The notes below the pieces were generated by a model. It searched no databases. It worked only from the letters and a program-made list of their open reading frames with translations, and had not been told where the DNA came from. From contig JALMQS010000070.1 of assembly GCA_024734495.1 (NCBI GenBank), forward strand, positions 14,813,486 to 14,877,485: 64,000 bases of DNA. Reading direction: 5' to 3'. The stretch comes from Forficula auricularia. Lineage: Eukaryota; Arthropoda; Insecta; Dermaptera; Forficulidae. Position 1 is the first letter of the stretch. Every line of letters begins with the position of its first letter. The translations under genes were made by a program, and so were the position numbers. This document shows positions 53,201-62,106 of the stretch, one piece after another.

Positions 53201-55300
53201 TTTCAAGACCTGCATCCACAGATATCTTCGACTCCTACCCAATCCCTAAATCTCTTCTTATCTTCACGATACAAGGGTCCACACTACAGAGGTTGTACCT
53301 TCTTGGTGCAACTTCTTCTTGTATCAATATCATTTTTGACCCCCCCCCCCCCTACCATTTTGGTGCGTTAGTTTTTGCATTTCTAGCTCTCTAGAGGCCC
53401 ACAGATTATGTATACAAAATTTGTTTGAGTTTGGTCCAAGAGCAAGAATTTTCATATTTTGACCCTCCCCCCTTTTTTGGGTGGTTTTTTGGGGGAATTT
53501 TTTTAAACAAAAGTTGTCAGAAATCACATCCCCTACAACTTTGCTCATAATAAAATTTGCCGGAGAGTTTAGGAGTTATTTGATAATTTTCATTCATCTG
53601 CCCTCCAAACCCCCTTTTGGGATCAAAATATCAAAACGCTATATAGCTATAAACGTAAGTTAGACAAATATGAAATTTCATAATAATCCCTTCAGCCGTT
53701 TTTACGTGAATCGTGAGCAACTTTTCACGGAAACCACGGAAACATACACACAGACAGACATGAATTTTTTTGAGGGCCAAAATTTGGCATGATTTGGACC
53801 AATGTACAGACAAAACCTTAATTTATATATACCGGGTGAGTTTTTTATCTTGAGACAGTCTTATAACTCAAAAACAGTGCATTATATGGAAAAAAGTTTC
53901 AAATAAAAGTTTGTTTATATCGAGGGGGAAATTAAACTACGCTATTGATTGTCTACCTAGAACAAGCTTTCAAGGGTATTTCATGGTCAAGTTCTGTTTT
54001 TTAAATTGAAACCTATATTTTTCTTTACATTTCCTAAATTTACAAAAAAAGCTGAATAACTCATTAGAACTATTTTTTTATACGACATCAAATAAACAAA
54101 ACATTAAATCAATTAGATCTCAAAAAAATCCAAATAATAATTATTTTTAACAATTGTTCAACTTAATTATCGAATAATAATGATCAAATATTTAATTATT
54201 AAATAAATAATTTAATAATAATTAATAATTTAATAATTTTCCGACTATGTTCTGTGACATTCCAGAGTGTACCGCAAGTCTTCTTGGATGAATTTCAGTT
54301 CCAATTTCCTTATTTTTTTAACAGATTTATAACACGATAAAATGAAGCTTGTGTGGGTGTATTCCTATCAGGCAAACGCTCGGCATCCATTTCAATGGCA
54401 GCCCCATAACATTTCTTCCACATCCCCAGCATAAATTAAGACCATTTCAATTCTTTCTTCAACAATAAAAATGCTCCATTATTATTATGATAATACAATA
54501 TAACTATTAACTGGATTGACACGAGAAATAAACGTTTTTAAACTGAAGAATTTTACGTAGTTCTATTAAGTAGAAAATAATCTCTTAAATCTGAGTATAA
54601 CGAAGTTTTAATATCATAAACACTTATTTTCATTGTTGTGACTTTTCGATTTAATAATTAATTATTTAATCATTATTATTTGATAATTAAGTTGAATAAT
54701 TGTTAAAAATAATTATTATTTGGATTTTTTTGAGATCTAATTGATTCATGTATTTTGTTTATTTGATGTCGTATAAAAAAATAGTTCATATGAAAGTTGT
54801 TCAGTTTTTATTGTAGAATATGGTGACGTAAAGAAAAATATATGTTTCTATTTAAAAAACACAACTTGATCTTAAAATACCCTTGAAAGCTTGTTCTAGG
54901 TCGACAAACAATAGCGTAGTTTAGTTTCCCCCTCGATATAAATAAACTTTTATTTGAAACTTTTTTCCATATAATGCACTGTTTTTGAGTTATAAGACTG
55001 TCTCAAGATAAAAAACTCACCCGGTATATATATATATATATATTGTTTGAGAATTTTTGAAGTTTCTTAAAATAAATGAATTTTTTCAATTTTAATGATT
55101 TTTTCATTTTTATTTTTATCTTATAAATGATGATTCAAGTTAATTTAAATACTTATACATAATTTTTTTTGCAGATTTATGACTTATATGAAGATTTTCA
55201 TATCACCAAATTACCGCTCTTGGATCGAGAAGTTCGAGGAGCCGAACACGTTCAAAGTTTCTCGCTCAATTTAATCAAACCTTATACACCAGATAACTAA
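41246..55300 (+). CDS. Get3: Get3 / ASNA1 tail-anchored protein targeting ATPase, seven coding exons
   Basis: Cytosolic homodimeric ATPase that carries tail-anchored membrane proteins to the ER receptor (GET/TRC40 pathway). Coding exons: 41246-41394, 42649-42796, 44049-44200, 46494-46644, 46716-46823, 51456-51656, 55175-55300; every junction is GT-AG and in phase, giving 344 residues. Features: deviant P-loop [10 protein letters not shown] (residues 39-48), switch I STDPAHN (catalytic-type Asp 70), switch [12 protein letters not shown] (Asp 163), the zinc-binding CRMC (Cys 287, Cys 290) at the dimer interface, and methionine-rich client-binding helices around residues 187-225. The length equals animal orthologues. 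The ATG at 41246 lies 4 bases after an acceptor (TCTAG, 41238-41242), so a 5' UTR intron from the donor GTAAAT at 41178 is likely. A poly-A signal AATAAA follows at 55336. Introns 2 to 6 are inflated by repeats. Confidence 0.96.
41430..41565. repeat. Family-K fragment, short palindrome
   Basis: AAAGAGGTTGTCCTCTGC and its inverted copy face each other, followed by CTCTGCTACTCTCGGCAAAA. It is in Get3 intron 1, with no ribozyme core. Confidence 0.75.
41630..41860. repeat. Fold-back repeat in Get3 intron 1
   Basis: Arms contain ACATTCTGTAAAA, GGCCAAGTTCGAAAAAGTAG and GTTAAATTCGCCAAGAATAA with complements to the right of 41740. No coding sequence. Confidence 0.8.
41875..42110. repeat. Poly-C repeat family, two units
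   Basis: Two units with CATTTTTGxxCCCCCC, TTTTGGGTGGTTAGTTTTTG and GGGCCCACAGAATATGTAT. The frames on the opposite strand that contain NHPKWGG are artefacts of this repeat. The rest of intron 1 (42111-42648) shows nothing recognisable. Confidence 0.8.
42878..43048. mobile_element. MITE with CGAGGGGTGAACCGCG ends
   Basis: Left CGAGGGGTGAACCGCGACC and right CGCGGTTCACCCCTCG are inverted. Inside are GTGTACACCTACTTCCA, GGTGTACACCTAATTCCA and spaced TTCCAA motifs. It is the short relative of 51889-52394. In Get3 intron 2. Confidence 0.85.
43255..43955. mobile_element. AAGGTAGTTGTTTC element, copy 2, uninterrupted
   Basis: Full copy of about 700 bp: AAGGTAGTTGTTTCACCATA at the left and CTCGAAACAACTACCTG at the right. 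Inverted relative to 48953-49640. It has no long open frame. Confidence 0.8.
44300..44550. repeat. Fold-back element with hammerhead-like motif at its tip
   Basis: Arms pair for about 110 bp (AATTGAATGTAATGGAAGGC, GGAATCCTTCCTCC and their complements). The ribozyme-like motif occupies the turn. In Get3 intron 3. Confidence 0.9.
44399..44450 (-). ncRNA. Hammerhead-like ribozyme motif C, complete
   Basis: Minus strand: stem I CTTTCAAAAC, core CTGAAGA (44440-44434), free A, stem II GGAGG/CCTCC (5 of 5) with loop GAAAAAT, GAA, ACGT, cleavage base C (44408), stem I return GGTTTGAAAG (9 of 10 pairs). Antisense to Get3. The diverged relative at 61429-61460 keeps CTGAGGA and GAAACGTC but has a weak stem II. 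Confidence 0.75.
44590..45530 (-). mobile_element. tRNA-derived SINE, minus strand, split by a hAT element
   Basis: Minus-strand reading joins a head at 45530-45484 to 44688-44600. A-box-like TAGCTTAATG straddles the hAT insertion, and the B box GGTTCGATTCT is at about 44646. It is followed by an A/T-rich tail towards 44590. Boundaries are approximate. Confidence 0.6.
44689..45475 (+). mobile_element. hAT element inside a SINE
   Basis: Left end TAGTGGCGTACCTAGG, right end CTAGGTACGCCACTG, with perfect 8-bp duplications CATTAAGC (44681-44688 and 45476-45483). The plus strand near 45040-45190 encodes hAT C-terminal pieces: [14 protein letters not shown], then, in another frame, [20 protein letters not shown], the dimerisation signature. 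A family-K fragment (about 44900-44980) is nested within. Confidence 0.9.
45705..46130 (+). repeat. Penelope-LTR-like fragment with hammerhead-like motif
   Basis: Begins with GAGGCCAGCTTGCTAAAACA, a block also seen in the family-K fragments near 34450-34760 (GGCTAGCTTGCAATAACA), and continues through the motif at 45922-45975 to a TA microsatellite near 46055-46080. It is not palindromic here. Sense to Get3 intron 3. Confidence 0.6.
45922..45976 (+). ncRNA. Hammerhead-like ribozyme motif E
   Basis: CTGAAGA (45933-45939), free A, stem II GAAGA/TCTTC (5 of 5), GAA, ATGT (ACGT with one change), cleavage base C, and stem I TATTCAATACC against GGAATTTGAATA with one bulge and one mismatch. All core bases are present. 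Confidence 0.65.
46855..47000 (-). mobile_element. Probable tRNA-derived SINE, minus strand
   Basis: Minus-strand reading has A-box-like TGGCCAATTGG and B box GGTTCGATTCT, then an A-rich tail. A tidy target duplication was not identified. In Get3 intron 5. Confidence 0.55.
47225..48604 (+). pseudogene. mariner (DD34D, SETMAR-like) transposase
   Basis: Starts [20 protein letters not shown] and [14 protein letters not shown] (N-terminal helix-turn-helix part). After frame shifts it continues with [12 protein letters not shown] (first catalytic Asp), [20 protein letters not shown], then, beyond the [34 protein letters not shown] (second Asp) and [16 protein letters not shown], where the third Asp region of the usual S-D-Y-W-L-F type is altered to R-Y-Y-W. 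It ends EGEYVDG at 48604. Several shifts and stops make it dead. Confidence 0.92.
47864..48185 (+). mobile_element. tRNA-derived SINE inserted in mariner, 11-bp duplication
   Basis: Perfect AATTATCTTGA duplications (47853-47863 and 48186-48196). The head has A box TGGTCTAATGG and B box GGTTCGATTCC with a good T-arm CCGGG/CCCGG, then an unrelated body and an AT-rich tail (TTTATTTATTTTTATTTT). Removing it and one duplication restores the local transposase frame. Confidence 0.95.
48953..49640. mobile_element. AAGGTAGTTGTTTC element, copy 3
   Basis: Left end AAGGTAGTTGTTTCGCGACA, right end ATGGTGAAACAACTACTT. Close to 43255-43955 in reverse orientation. Non-coding, apart from a short ATGGCTGAAGCGAAAAA start shared by the copies. 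Confidence 0.8.
49650..49785. repeat. Family-K fragment
   Basis: Facing copies of GCAAATAAACATA with CCGAGAATAGCAGAG at the left. The ribozyme core is absent. 49786-50325 shows nothing recognisable. Confidence 0.65.
50326..51420. repeat. Poly-C repeat element, long copy
   Basis: Starts GCTGACGTGTTCTGATGTGG and ends ACCATACCCTGTATGGTAA. The interior has about six tandem units of roughly 115 bp, each with a run of 7 to 15 C, TTTTGACCGGTTAGTTTTTG and TATACAAAATTTGGTTGAG. The 3' part (51060-51420) is unique sequence with AACAGACTAACAGACATTTT. A second copy is at 57692-58503. It looks like a LINE-type 3' tail or a non-autonomous retroposon; no protein is encoded. Confidence 0.8.
51889..52394. mobile_element. 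MITE with an expanded 10-bp palindrome array
   Basis: Ends CCGAGGGGTGATCCGCG and CGCGGTTCACCCTCGG are inverted. Between them (51935-52355) are about forty 10-bp units: GG followed by AAGTACTT, AAATATTT or a variant. It is the expanded relative of 42878-43048. Long frames on both strands (such as the 203-codon minus frame) come only from the repeat. In Get3 intron 6. Confidence 0.9.
52406..52947. repeat. Fold-back element with hammerhead-like motifs in both arms
   Basis: Arms carry TTGGATGCACCTGGGTTC, AATAAAACGTTTCGGCC and TAATATTACAAGTTGACCAA with complements. The ribozyme motif is intact in the right arm; in the left arm ACAAGA replaces CTGAAGA (52456-52487, minus). Confidence 0.85.
52840..52892 (+). 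ncRNA. Hammerhead-like ribozyme motif D
   Basis: CTGAAGA (52849-52855), free T, stem II GGCC/GGCC (4 of 4) with an 11-base loop, GAA, ACGT, cleavage base T, and a weak AT stem I (AATTAA against TTATT). Core bases are complete. Sense to Get3 intron 6. Confidence 0.65.
53145..53334 (+). pseudogene. CR1/Jockey-like LINE, 3' end
   Basis: The frame 53145-53249 reads [34 protein letters not shown] and stops, the C-terminus of a non-LTR reverse transcriptase, followed by a short 3' UTR. Everything upstream is truncated, as in 5'-truncated LINE insertions. Confidence 0.85.
53335..53815. repeat. Poly-C repeat family with trailing sequence
   Basis: Two C-run units (53340-53353 and 53460-53475) with GTTAGTTTTTGCATTTCTAG, then CTACAACTTTGCTC, GGAGTTATTTGATAATTTTC and a tail with ACACACAGACAGACATGAA. 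The tail is typical of LINE or SINE 3' ends in insects. Confidence 0.7.
53832..55024. mobile_element. TIR element with 430-bp arms and HTH remnant
   Basis: Ends CCGGGTGAGTTTTTTATCTT and AAGATAAAAAACTCACCCGG with TA on both sides. Arms run to about 54240 and from 54620. The loop (about 54490-54300, minus strand) encodes [11 protein letters not shown] and, shifted, [20 protein letters not shown], resembling the helix-turn-helix (DUF4817-like) segment common at the N-terminus of insect transposon proteins. Confidence 0.8.
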
Positions 55301-56032
55301 GCTTGATTATTTATCGCATGGTTAAAAGACGAAAAAATAAATATTTTTTTTTTTTTTTATAATTCACTAAATGAACTAAATAATTGTGGCATATTATCAA
55401 TTGATTTGTTAATTCGTGTAAATTTTAAACAGCTTTAATGAAACATCTTTTTTATTACATTTTTTTAATAGAAAAGCTAAGAAAAAATAAAACAAAAAAA
55501 AAAACTTTAATTTGGAATATTTTTCTAATCAAAAACAAAAGTACTTTCATTTTAAAAGTATCATCATTGAAATCTAAGATCTCAAAATATTAAATGATAT
55601 AATATGTTATTTTAATTTTTTTTATTAGTTATTTAAAATATTTATATATAATATTGAAATGTATATAGATATATCAATTTTTTTCCTTCTATTTTTAATA
55701 AATCTTATCATAAGTGGAAATGTACGAGTTTTGAGATAAGATTCCATTTATCCTTAAATGAATTCGCATTTTATTCACTTCCATTTGAAAAATGCTAAAT
55801 ATATTAATTAGTTCTTAAGTTTTCTTTTTATTTTCCCAAATATCCATTTGAATTTTTTAAATAAAAAAAAAAATGAAAAAAATATAATTTTATATGGAAA
55901 ACATTTCTTAACATTATATATGCATATCTATCTGTATTTTGTTTTAGTTGTTATGTATTTGTAAAAATATGAAATACTGATTTAATAAATTTTTTTCCTT
56001 ACTTATTACTTTTATTTAAAATTGTTCATTAC
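55301..56032. other. Get3 3' flank
   Basis: AATAAA at 55336-55341, 36 bases after the stop, is the likely poly-A signal, with further AT-rich candidates. No other gene is visible; the sequence is extremely AT-rich. Confidence 0.55.
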
Positions 56033-56713
56033 TTAAGGACGTTCCCTAATATAGCTAAGATGTAGTTCGCTCTTTCCCCTACTCTTACATGCGGAGAAAT
56101 TCAAAAATATTTTCAGTGCGTCGTTTCTCGGATCTGGCAACATTGCATTCTTACCGACGCTAAAAGACAAAGAATAAAAAAAAAAAAACACTTCATGAAA
56201 CAACTCAATTCCAGATGAGAACAGTATGGTTAGGTTGAGAGAATTAGTTAAAAATCTCAAATTCACCAGCTGCAGAAGTTTTTTAGATATGGAAAAATTG
56301 AGTGATTTTAGTGCAACGTTGTCAAGTCGCCTTCTCTCACTTGTCTGTCCTAAGAGAAAAAATAAAAACCAACAAAAGTACCTAACTTTTAACATTTTTC
56401 ATACTTAACGAATACCGCTTGATACAATTATTTTAACAGGAAAATACTTGTTCTATCTTCAGTTAATGATTCTCAGTTTTTCAAAATAATATCAAGAAAA
56501 TTACGATTGTTATTTAATGAAACAGTCGCTTTAACATCAATCGGGATAGGGTTCGCGTGTTAAATATGCAAATTTCAATGGTCAATATTTATAAATTTAG
56601 TGCCGCAAGGACTATTGAAAAAAATTTCTACGTATAAAGGACACTTATAAATATGTGTATCCAAAGTTTTAAAAGGATTGCAAGAAAATCGATTTATTAG
56701 AGAACGTCCTTAA
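56033..56713. mobile_element. Non-autonomous TIR element at TTAA (piggyBac-like target)
   Basis: Ends TTAAGGACGTTCCCTAATA and TATTAGAGAACGTCCTTAA. If the terminal TTAA on each side is the target duplication, it matches the piggyBac target. The 120-codon minus frame (56395-56033) ends in the inverted repeat and shows no known domain. Confidence 0.6.
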
Positions 56714-56963
56714 TTCACATACATTGGACTAGTTTATCTTAATGTCTGATTAGATTATAAGATTAAATCAAAGATAGTCTTCTGCTTGATAGAAACAAAT
56801 ATAAATTAGTAAAATTTCACCATTCATATCTCAACATGTTTTCAATCAATTTTGACTTAATACTAAAATAATCCCAATGTGTTATTCATAAAAAAGTGAT
56901 GACAAGGGAAAGGCCTTCGAAACAATAATCTGAAATTAATATATTGTATATATATATATAATA

Positions 56964-57255
56964 TATATAACAAATTAAATGGCTCATAAATATATACCCA
57001 TAGATATGAGCCATTTATTTTGAAAGTGGAGCACGTTCATTTTTTGTTATTTCGAGATAGTTGTATTTGTATTTATATATATATAATATATATATACATT
57101 TTGATCAATTTATAAGGATATTATGCTCACTACACTGACTGTGATATTATAAATATGAAAAGAAGACATCATGTTTAACTAAAACAGGCATTAACTCATT
57201 TTTTTTTCAAAATTGGAATTGCCCCACTTTCAAAATAAATGGCTCATATCTAAGT
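56964..57255. repeat. Inverted repeat around ATATGAGCCATTTATTTTGA
   Basis: GATATGAGCCATTTATTTTG at 57002 returns as CAAAATAAATGGCTCATATC at 57232, with CCACTTTC inward. The centre is TA-rich. A shorter repeat of AATGGCTCATA lies at the left edge. Confidence 0.7.
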
Positions 57256-57410
57256 TAGTATGTGTGTAATATTAACATAAAATCTTTTAAATGGGCCAAT
57301 ATAATAAATAACAATAAAATAATTTTGTGTATGGTCAAAAATAAATAAAAAATAGTTCTAACTAAAAAAACCGAGCTTTCCTTTATCTTATAAACATTTT
57401 TAAAATAAAT

Positions 57411-57632
57411 TTATAATTTTCTCATCAATATATCAAAGAATAATTAACATATTAACGAGAATTGTTTTTGATCGCACTTTTTAAACAAGATATATATCGC
57501 AAGACTATTGCTGGTTGAGGCTATTGGAGTCTGCTGAGTCTTAAGAGAGATAAATTCGGATATTATTTTCACTTAATATTTAACAAAATCACCTGCATTC
57601 GATTCGCGATCGAATCAAATACAGGAAACTTA
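57411..57632. repeat. Fold-back family FB1, copy 3, deleted
   Basis: The left arm up to CTGAGTCTTAAG joins directly to the trailing block AAATTCGGATATTATTTTC ... GGAAACTTATGAT, so the right arm and loop are missing. Confidence 0.8.
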
Positions 57633-57691
57633 TGATTTTTAAGATACATACGAATTAAAACATTAAGTACTTACTGTATTAAAAAATATAA

Positions 57692-58503
57692 ATAAGCTGA
57701 CGTGTTCTAATGTGGCCATCCACTTGGCTTTACCATACAACCTGGCCCCTCACTTATATTTAATATTTAATAAAATCATTTATAATCATGTAGGGGAGGA
57801 GGGTTAGTTTTTCCATTTTTAGACTCATGGGGACCCACTGATTATGTATACAAAATTTGGTTGAGTTTGGTACAAGAGCCCATATTTTCATTTTTTGACC
57901 CCCCCCCTACCCCATTTTGGGCGGTTAGTTTTTGCATTTTTAGACTTCTGGGGTCCCACTGATTATATATACAAAATTTGGTTGAGTTTGGTACAAGAGC
58001 CTATATTTTCATTCTTTGACCCTACACCCCCCATTTTGGGCGGTTAGTTTTCGCATTTTTAGACTTCTGGGGTCCCACTGATTATGTATACAAAATTTGG
58101 TTGAGTTTGGTACAAGGGCCTATATTTTCATTTTATAACCCCCCCTCCAACCCCCTTAATTTTGGGTCGATGTGCACCAAAATATAATCAGCTCTTAATC
58201 TTAATGCACCAAAACTACGTGTGAAATTTGGTTTTGATATTCACACTAGTTTTTGAGCTAGCTCGTCCACAAAAATTTGTTAACGCACAGACTAACAGAC
58301 ATTTTGACAAAACAATTATTATCTCGAAAAATATAATTTTTTCGATGTTCACTTATAAGGGCTTTTTTCTGGACCAAAATGCCCTGGTTTCGCTCAATTT
58401 TTTTTTAATAGTTTCTACCGTTTTTGAGATATTTCGAAAAAAAGAAGCAAAAAACACTTTTTTCATGCACGAATACAATACTTGACCATACCCTGTATGG
58501 TAA
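57692..58503. repeat. Poly-C repeat element, short copy
   Basis: Same ends as 50326-51420 (GCTGACGTGTTCT and ACCATACCCTGTATGG) but with about three units. The unique 3' part is closely similar, so the two copies differ mainly in unit number. Confidence 0.8.
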
Positions 58504-59274
58504 GGTAAAAATAAAAAAATCTTTCATTTCTACCATATATATTAATAAATAAAAATAAAAATAAAACTTAAATAAAATATCCATTAAAACACTGTGAAAC
58601 AAAATCGTTTCCTTTTGAAATTCTAAAAACTAGAGAATTTTAAAACTAAGATGTGAAATATCCGTACTAATATATACACAGAAGAACTTTATATGTATTA
58701 ATTTGAATAATATATTTTTTTTAAACAATCAAATAACATTAATATGTTTCAAGTAAAAACAAGTTATGATATGTATGTATATTTATTTATCAAGAGAGAG
58801 AACACATGACTATTCTTATAAATTGAACAAATTTGAGTACTCTCGTCAAAAAAACTTAATTTTCTCGGTCAGTATTATAATATTTTTAGAAAAATTTAAT
58901 TCTTTTTAGATATTTCCTATTGTATAGAATAGTTTATTGAGTTCTTTGATTAGTCTTTATTTATTTATGAGTAGAAAATTGCTCAAAATATTAGAAATTA
59001 TATAGATTTAAGAAATGAATTGAAAAGCCTTACGTAGGGAAATAAAAATAAACTGAAGAATTCATCATTTCACTACACTGTATTAGACTCTGTAGTGAAA
59101 TATCTTTTCTTCTGAAGCATCTGATTGGAAAAATTGAGTGTACGATAATGTTCAGTAAAGATGGGGTTGTCCTCTGTTTGATGTACATAAACATAGTGAC
59201 CTCACTCAACTCATCAGAGTACATGTCGTGATCTGATAGTATGTATAAAAAATAATTTTTATAAAAAAAAAATA
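58504..59274. other. Intergenic, nothing recognised
   Basis: AT-rich. A weak family-K trace (GTTGTCCTCTGTTTGATG) lies at 59164-59182. No gene is supported. Confidence 0.5.
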
Positions 59275-59670
59275 AAACCGACTTCAAAAAAATTAAATGC
59301 AACAAATAAAATAATAAGTAGGTACTCAAAAATCAAATAAAATGCACTAAAAGGTATAAAATAATTATCTTATTTAGTTACAACTAAACGACGAAATATT
59401 AACATGAAATCACTTTTTGAAATCGGTGCAAAAAATATACATTTTATGAATCGAAATCGAAGGATCTTAGTACGTTTGGCGGGTACGCTCGTTAATATAG
59501 TTTGTTTGGCACCGACTTCAAAAAGTGATTTCATGTTAATATTTCGTCGTTTAGTTGTAACTAAATAAGATAATAATTATTTTATACCTTTTAGTGCATT
59601 TTATTTGATTTTTGAGTACCTACTTATTATTTTATTTGTTGCATTTAATTTTTTGAAGTCGGTTTTATTT
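59275..59670. repeat. Fold-back element with ACCGACTTCAAAAA ends
   Basis: Arms of about 170 bp: CCGACTTCAAAAAAATTAA, AACTAAACGACGAAATATTA and complements; the loop has GGCGGGTACGCTCG. A second, shorter copy is at 62755-63025. Confidence 0.85.
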
Positions 59671-60424
59671 ATTTATTTTTTAAATTATTTTTATTTTTCT
59701 CTTTTATTTTTTTATTTGTTTTAGTCGTGTTATTAATAGTAACTTAATATAATTAATACCTTGCATGCATCTAGTAAGAGAAAGCGTCGGGCGAATGAAT
59801 CAGAAAATGATAATAAAATTCAATTCATAAATATAGAAATTCTCTCGAAACGTTTGTTGGTTTTAAAGGAATGTTTTCAGATTGATTTTTTTATAAAAGG
59901 TTTTATTTATTATAATTTCGATTATTTGCTCATAAGAATTGGAGATTTACGTTATTTCGTCATTGATCATATCATCAGAACTTGACCAAATTAATATGGG
60001 ACCACCCCTAAGGTACCCCATTTTCAATAAAAAAAGAATCATCGAAATCGGTCAACGTGGCAAAAAGTTATCGCTAAACAGACATAAAATAATAATAAAT
60101 AAATAGTTAGGTATCTTGGAGCTATACTGATCCAAACGCAGAAAGAATCATTAAAATCGGTTCATAAACAAAAAAGTTATGCCCGAACAAACATAACAAA
60201 AAAGGTCCAATACCAATGAAATTTATATTTTTACCATTCGGAAACTAGACTGAAACCAATGCAAAAATAATCATCAAAATCGGTTTATGAACCTAATTTA
60301 TGAACATAATTGGCGAAGAAATCAGGTAACATAGACACAAAAAAAAATCAGTCGAATTGAGAACCTCCTCCTTTTTTAAAGTCGGTTAAATAGTTTAAAG
60401 CGCATAAACACTTATTCATTGAGA
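59671..60424. repeat. Repeat tail ending AAAGTCGGTTAA
   Basis: 60000-60385 has repeated ATCATCGAAATCGGT- and AAAAAGTTATGCCC-type phrases and ends CTTTTTTAAAGTCGGTTAA. An inverted relative lies at 62540-62715. It looks like a retroelement tail associated with the ACCGACTTC fold-backs. The 74-codon frame at 59761-59985 is not supported as a gene. Confidence 0.5.
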
Positions 60425-60660
60425 CAGCGAGTCGAGAGAGGCGATAAGGTTCGGATAGTAAATTAGCCTGATAACTTGTTTCTGAATTTCATCCAGGGTT
60501 ACAAAAGAATACTTAGAGGCTCCTCTAGACAAATATGAACTGTATTCAAGACTGGGGTGGATTTAGGCCTTGAGAGTGAAAAGTTGCAAGGTCGTGAAGA
60601 ATCTCCATTGAACCTCATCTTTGCTTGAGCAATTCTGGATTTTGTGAATAATTTTAATAT
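60425..60660 (-). pseudogene. CR1/Jockey-like LINE reverse transcriptase fragment
   Basis: Minus-strand translation gives LEYSSYLSRGASKYSF, then TLDEIQKQVIRLIYYPNL, with a shift upstream. This is the same domain as at 17200-17690. Only about 75 residues remain. Confidence 0.75.
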
Positions 60661-60706
60661 AATCTAGTTGTAAAAATTCCTAAACATTAACGTAGCCAAG
60701 ACGAAG

Positions 60707-61359
60707 GTGATGATCATCACCAGAGAGCCCCAGATGTTCACAAATACTGAAATAATGCACAATGGAAGACCTATTGAACGAGTCAACAAATTCAAATATC
60801 TAGGAACATGGCTCTGCGAAGAATGGACATCGGACACTGAAAACAAAAGCCGTATTGAACAAGCTCGCAACGCCTTTTTTAATTGCAGGAAAGTGCTCAC
60901 TTGCACCGATTTCGACCTGAACCTCAGACTAAGGTTCGCAAGGTGCTATGTCTGGTCAGTACTTCTCTACGGGATGGAAGGCTGGACCCTAAAAGTAAAC
61001 ACCATTAATAAATTAGAAGCCTTCGAGATGTGGGTCTACCGTAGGATCCTCAAGATACCATGGACGGCAAAAATAAGTAATGAGGGAGTACTAATAAGGA
61101 TCAACAAAGGCCGTGAATTATACAACACCGTGAAGAAGAGGAAGGTGCCTATCTGGGACATATAATGAGAAGTGCAAAATACCAATTATTACAGCTGATT
61201 ATAGAAGGAAAGATAGAGGGGAGGCGAGGAATGGGAAGGAAGAAGATGTCTTGGTTGCGGAATAACAGACACTGGACGGGTCTCAGAAGCGTTCAAGAGC
61301 TTCTACACACCGCTAGGAACAGAGAAGGAATGCGGAATGGGGTCGCGAACATCCATTAA
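60707..61359 (+). pseudogene. RTE/BovB-like LINE reverse transcriptase, C-terminal fragment
   Basis: The first frame (60707-61165) carries FKYLGTWLCEEWTSD, VWSVLLYGMEGWTLK and LEAFEMWVYRRILKIPWTAK. After a frame change it continues (61165-61359) with EGRRGMGRKKMSWLR and ends. This is the same portion of the protein as at 7450-8226, but clearly a different family member. The palm is missing. Confidence 0.85.
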
Positions 61360-61428
61360 TGGATAAGCAGTCGAAGAAGAAGAAAAATTCTTATCGATGA
61401 ACATCGCTTTTATATTAATTTATAGATC

Positions 61429-61461
61429 CTGAGGAAAAAGGGAAAATCCTCCGAAACGTCG
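61429..61461 (+). ncRNA. Diverged hammerhead-like motif M
   Basis: CTGAGGA and GAAACGTC are intact, but the stem II arms (AAAGG against CCTCC) pair at only about three positions. It is a relative of motif C. Probably inactive. Confidence 0.4.
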
Positions 61462-61679
61462 ACTTTTGGAAAATTGAAAATGACGTTTAATTCAATTATT
61501 TCATTCGGAACATGCATTTCTCATTATTCTTGAGCTGCCTCTCAATCAAATCTCCATTTAATCTATATGTGGATAAAAATACTCTAAAATCTACGTCTTG
61601 TCTTCCTAATTTCTTTTCCAATTCACCCTCTAAAATATCCTTAGCGATCCTCCTGGTCTCAAGGGGTGGCCTATCATCA

Positions 61680-61900
61680 GTAGCGGCGCCAGTTCTTTCT
61701 TATGGAAATGCAGAAAATTTGGTTCAGGTAGATTACAAGGTTTAGAATTTTCATTTTTAACCCCCCCCCCCTTCATTTGGGGGGGGGGGACTTTGCATTT
61801 CTAGTTTTCTATAGTCACATAGTAAGTGTATAAAATATGGTTCAGATAGCATAGGTTCAAATTTCCATTTTTGTCCTCCTCTCTGTATCATATTGTATCG
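61680..61900. repeat. Poly-C repeat family fragment
   Basis: GAATTTTCATTTTTAACCCCC, a C-run and a G-run (61760-61792), TTTGCATTTCTAGTTTTC and GTATAAAATATGGTTCAG. One unit with a diverged tail. Confidence 0.7.
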
Positions 61901-62106
61901 GGTACTAGATATGTACTAGTATATGCAAAATTTCAGCTCGATCGGATAGAAAGTGAGTTGAAATTCGGAAATAAATTTGGATACAGAAAAACATCATACG
62001 AAATTTGCAAGTTAAATAAAAGCATGTAATAACAAAAGTATTAATAAAAAATAACTAATTAACCAGAGAAACTAGGGACAAAAACATAAAAAACTGATTC
62101 CCATGA

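Noticed and set aside
56033..56395. 120-codon minus frame with hydrophobic stretches
   Set aside because: It ends within the terminal repeat of a MITE-like element, includes a poly-F run from an A-tract and shows no domain.
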